NCBI GenBank assembly: GCA_964636495.1
Contig: CAZWSL010000002.1
Coordinates: forward strand, 114,239-178,238
Reading direction: 5' to 3'
DNA from: Desulfobacula sp964636495
GTDB lineage: Bacteria; Desulfobacterota; Desulfobacteria; Desulfobacterales; Desulfobacteraceae
Length of the DNA stretch: 64,000 bases
The notes under the pieces are model-generated. The model saw only the letters and a list, made by a program, of their open reading frames with translations, was not told the DNA's origin and searched no databases. A program made the translations under genes and the position numbers. Below are positions 61,692 through 64,000 of this stretch, in pieces; the first letter of the stretch is position 1, and every line of letters starts with the position of its first letter.

Positions 61692-62972
61692 TTAATCAAG
61701 AAAAACTTTTCCAAGCTGTTTTACCATGAAATTGATCTCTTTCAGACTGATAATCAATGGAGGAGATATCCTTATGGTGTGTCCGTGGCTGTCATTTACA
61801 ATCAGACCATGGTTTAAAAGTTTTCTGCAGAACGCCATTGCATTGCCTTTTTTTACTTCAATACCAATAAAAAGACCTTTTCCTCTTACTTCCTTAATAT
61901 GTTTGGATTTTTCTGCGAGCTTCTTAATTTTTTCTATTAAAATTTCACCCATTTCTGCTGCCTGATCCGCAAGATTTTCATCTTCAAATACTTTTAAGGA
62001 TGCTGTGCCTGCAACACAGGCAAGGGGATATCCTCCAAAGGTTGATCCTTCCGAACCTTTGGAAAAAACCATGTCCATGATTTTTGCATTTGTGATAAAA
62101 ACAGACAGCGGCACAAGACCTCCTGACAATGCCTTGCCAAGTATCAATCCGTCAGGCACAATATTTTCATGCTCAAAACAGAATTTTTTACCGGTTCTTC
62201 CCATACCGACCTGGATCTCATCACACACAAGCAGAAGATCATTTTCATCTGCAAGATCCCGAAGGCCTTTGAGGAATCCTTCTGGAGGAATGTTAATTCC
62301 GCCTTCTCCCTGCATGGGTTCCACAAGGATGCCGCAGGTGTTTTTGTTAACAGCTTTTCTAACCTGATCAATGTTACCAAAATCAACAGATACGAAACCT
62401 GGCGTCAGCGGTCCAAAACCCTGTTTTGATTTTTGTGCAGATGAAAAAGAGACAACCGATATGGTTCTGCCGTGAAAATTTTTATTAAAGACAATGATCT
62501 CCTGCCGGCCGTCTGGAATCCCTTTTTTTTTGAAACCGTAGTATCTCATTGTTTTAATGGCAGTTTCAACAGATTCAACGCCACCGTTTTTAGGAAGAGC
62601 CTTATTGCCGTGGCTGCCAAATCTTGGAGCCAGCTGGGGGGCAAATTGAGCCGCTTTTGAGAGGAAAATTCCAAGCGGGTCTGTATAGACCACATTGGAG
62701 AGTACAGAGGCATAGTTTCCTATCAAAGCATCTATGACTGCATTGGTTATGGCAGGGTGGTGATGTCCGGGATTTGCTGCTGAATATGCTGCAAGGCAGT
62801 CAAGATATTTCCTGCCATTTTCATCTGTCAGCCAGCAGCCTTTTGCCTGTCTTACAACAAGGCCGATTCTGTCATAATGGTGGGCACCATAATTTTCTTC
62901 AAAGTTAAAAATTGTGCTGTCATCTTCATTGGAAAAACCATTAAAGTATTGAATTTTTCTCATGGTTGTCAT
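61692..62972 (-). CDS. Class III aminotransferase (ornithine aminotransferase-like)
   Basis: A PLP-dependent class III enzyme: CWLTDENGRKYLDCLAAYSA followed by ANPGHHHP, the FHGRTISVVSFSS block, LLLVCDEIQVGMGRTG with the PLP aspartate, LGKALSGGLVPLS with the Schiff-base lysine, and GSTFGGYPLACVAG. It is closest in style to ornithine delta-aminotransferase (RocD), which would make glutamate semialdehyde, but lysine or GABA aminotransferase roles are possible. It lies 12 bases after the TrmB-type regulator gene and is probably co-transcribed with it. Confidence 0.82.
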   Translation of the reverse strand: MTTMRKIQYFNGFSNEDDSTIFNFEENYGAHHYDRIGLVVRQAKGCWLTDENGRKYLDCLAAYSAANPGHHHPAITNAVIDALIGNYASVLSNVVYTDPLGIFLSKAAQFAPQLAPRFGSHGNKALPKNGGVESVETAIKTMRYYGFKKKGIPDGRQEIIVFNKNFHGRTISVVSFSSAQKSKQGFGPLTPGFVSVDFGNIDQVRKAVNKNTCGILVEPMQGEGGINIPPEGFLKGLRDLADENDLLLVCDEIQVGMGRTGKKFCFEHENIVPDGLILGKALSGGLVPLSVFITNAKIMDMVFSKGSEGSTFGGYPLACVAGTASLKVFEDENLADQAAEMGEILIEKIKKLAEKSKHIKEVRGKGLFIGIEVKKGNAMAFCRKLLNHGLIVNDSHGHTIRISPPLIISLKEINFMVKQLGKVFLD

Positions 62973-62984
62973 GTTGCACCTCCT

Positions 62985-63776
62985 TTAACTCTCTTCTTTA
63001 ATTATTTTATAAATTTTTTTTTCATTTTCTGTCAGATCAAGGTTCTGATCCATTATTTTTTCCAGGAAACTGTGATAGAAGTCATGGCGCAGGCTGTCCC
63101 TGTTGGCAATAATAAACCATCTGTTTCTTGTCCAGTTTATGGGTGAGTTATCTTCATTCCCGGTTTCAAATATTCCCACAAGCGCCTCTTTCTGATCTGT
63201 GATAACATCTATGGAACGTCCGCCGATTTTTTGCTTCAGGTGTTCGTGGTCTGGATGAGATACTTGAACATCAAATTTTTTTTCAAGTTTTCCCATGGCA
63301 ATATATCGTATGTTTACCCCTTTTTTGTCAGCAGCAATAAGATGATCCTTTAAATGGGTGTCTGCTTCAGGAAAAAGTCTCACATATATTTCACTCCTGG
63401 CACGCTTTATCATTGTAATGGCTTTTTCCATTACGTTTTTATAGCCGGTAATGGTCCATACATATTCAAAATCATTTTTATGGGCCGCTTTTTCAATCTC
63501 TGTTTCAAGTGTATCAATATTATTACAGAATTTTTTTCGCAGCCGTCTCACAAATTCATCCGGAGGCAGAGGTGCATACAGGCCTGAATCAACTTCCAGT
63601 ACATACCCTTTTGAGGTCAGCGTTCGAAGCACATCATAAATTCGCGATCTTGCAATGCCTGAAATTTTGCTTAACTGGGAGCCGTTTACAGGGTGAGTCC
63701 CCACAAGAGCCATATAGCAGGCGGCTTCATATTGTGAAAATCCAAGTTCTTTTAAATGTAAATGTGTATTATTCAT
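62985..63776 (-). CDS. TrmB-type transcriptional regulator
   Basis: The N-terminal winged helix is LKELGFSQYEAACYMALVGT, then SQLSKISGIARSRIYDVLRTL and a TSKGYVLEVD wing. A helical segment and a C-terminal effector-sensing domain follow (GYKNVMEKAITMIKRARSEI, YVRLFPEADTHLK). TrmB proteins usually repress sugar or amino-acid genes and respond to a small ligand. Its own promoter carries an 9-bp inverted repeat over the -10 box, so self-regulation and control of the downstream aminotransferase are likely. ATG at 63774-63776. Confidence 0.88.
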   Translation of the reverse strand: MNNTHLHLKELGFSQYEAACYMALVGTHPVNGSQLSKISGIARSRIYDVLRTLTSKGYVLEVDSGLYAPLPPDEFVRRLRKKFCNNIDTLETEIEKAAHKNDFEYVWTITGYKNVMEKAITMIKRARSEIYVRLFPEADTHLKDHLIAADKKGVNIRYIAMGKLEKKFDVQVSHPDHEHLKQKIGGRSIDVITDQKEALVGIFETGNEDNSPINWTRNRWFIIANRDSLRHDFYHSFLEKIMDQNLDLTENEKKIYKIIKEES

Positions 63777-63801
63777 TTAACCCCCGGCAGAATATCAATT
63801 A

Positions 63802-63825
63802 ATGTTGCTACTATAATAGCAACAT
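63802..63825. promoter_or_regulatory. Operator palindrome of the TrmB-type regulator
   Basis: ATGTTGCTA-CTATAA-TAGCAACAT is a perfect nine-base inverted repeat, 26 bases upstream of the regulator start codon. It covers most of the -10 box, a classic repressor position. Confidence 0.75.
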
Positions 63826-63849
63826 ACATCATAGAGGGTTTGTTGTCAA
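63821..63849 (-). promoter_or_regulatory. Promoter of the TrmB-aminotransferase operon
   Basis: On the minus strand, TTGACA (63844-63849) and TATGTT (63821-63826) are 17 bases apart. The -10 box overlaps the operator at 63802-63825. Confidence 0.65.
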
Positions 63850-64000
63850 TAACAGAGTGTGTTTAACCGGATAATTGCCATCATGCATTTTCATACCCGT
63901 TCCAGGCTGATTGCCTTACATCCGCTGAGATGGACATTGCTGCAGACTCTAAGACTCCTTACACTGGCCACCAAAAACTCGGTCATGCTTCCCTCAAACA
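63850..64000. other. Right edge, no gene seen
   Basis: These 151 bases have no supported coding frame. The last 70 bases, with GACTCTAAGACTCCTTACAC, are GC-richer than the surroundings and remind me of dispersed extragenic repeats in related genomes, but this cannot be tested within the window. Confidence 0.3.

Overview
The window looks like a draft chromosome of an anaerobic, AT-rich deltaproteobacterium of the Desulfobacterales type. This is inferred from a CooC-type CODH maturation ATPase, an AmmeMemoRadiSam radical SAM enzyme, DUF4126/DUF4197 proteins, a dense set of GAF/GGDEF/HD-GYP/class III cyclase regulators and a Liv-type transporter with an acyl-CoA synthetase. No rRNA, tRNA, CRISPR array or insertion sequence was seen. 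There are three 100-N gaps (32617-32716, 39077-39176, 58693-58792). The first two are flanked on both sides by the same 55 bases, so they are probably assembly breaks at repeats.

Layout. 1-2.5 kb (minus): a membrane sensor cut by the window edge, an unrecognised 246-aa protein and a REC-GGDEF diguanylate cyclase. 2.9-5.6 kb: cysteine desulfidase, a reductase and small orphan genes. 5.7-8.3 kb (minus): a cNMP-binding/GAF/GAF/HD-GYP phosphodiesterase. 8.6-16.3 kb: AsmA, DUF4126, DUF4197, CooC, a methyltransferase, AmrS and CCA transferase. 16.5-19.3 kb: a 36-residue-repeat coiled-coil protein next to a GAF-GAF-PAS-class III cyclase. 19.3-21 kb: DHH phosphoesterase and NAD synthetase.

21.2-35.8 kb is an MSHA-like type IV pilus locus: MshI/PilM-N, PilO-like, PilP-like, secretin, ExeA-like ATPase, MshE, MshG (with an in-frame TGA), a membrane-bound sigma-54 activator, tandem major pilins and four minor pilin or PilX-like proteins. 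A good -24/-12 promoter and a perfect 16-bp inverted repeat lie between the activator gene and the pilins. 35.8-42.2 kb: a PilZ protein, a CHASE2 cyclase, a FecR-domain protein with a 15-bp minisatellite and a second REC-GGDEF protein.

42.2-48.7 kb: a candidate structured leader, a DctP binding protein beside a deleted DctM remnant, 5-oxoprolinase PxpABC, and convergent proBA. 48.9-56 kb (minus): nitroreductase, acyl-CoA synthetase and LivFGMHK. 56.4-61.6 kb: adenine deaminase and a three-subunit xanthine dehydrogenase-type hydroxylase (FAD subunit broken by a gap). 61.7-63.8 kb (minus): a class III aminotransferase and a TrmB-type regulator with a clear operator over its own promoter.

The most interesting theme is second-messenger wiring around the pilus. 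Two cyclases could make cAMP. The HD-GYP phosphodiesterase has a cNMP pocket that looks intact plus a single MshEN-type c-di-GMP motif. MshE carries the paired MshEN motif, and a PilZ protein and two diguanylate cyclases are close by. The sequence therefore suggests a locally encoded cAMP to c-di-GMP to pilus circuit, with pilin supply under sigma-54. The links between parts are inference.
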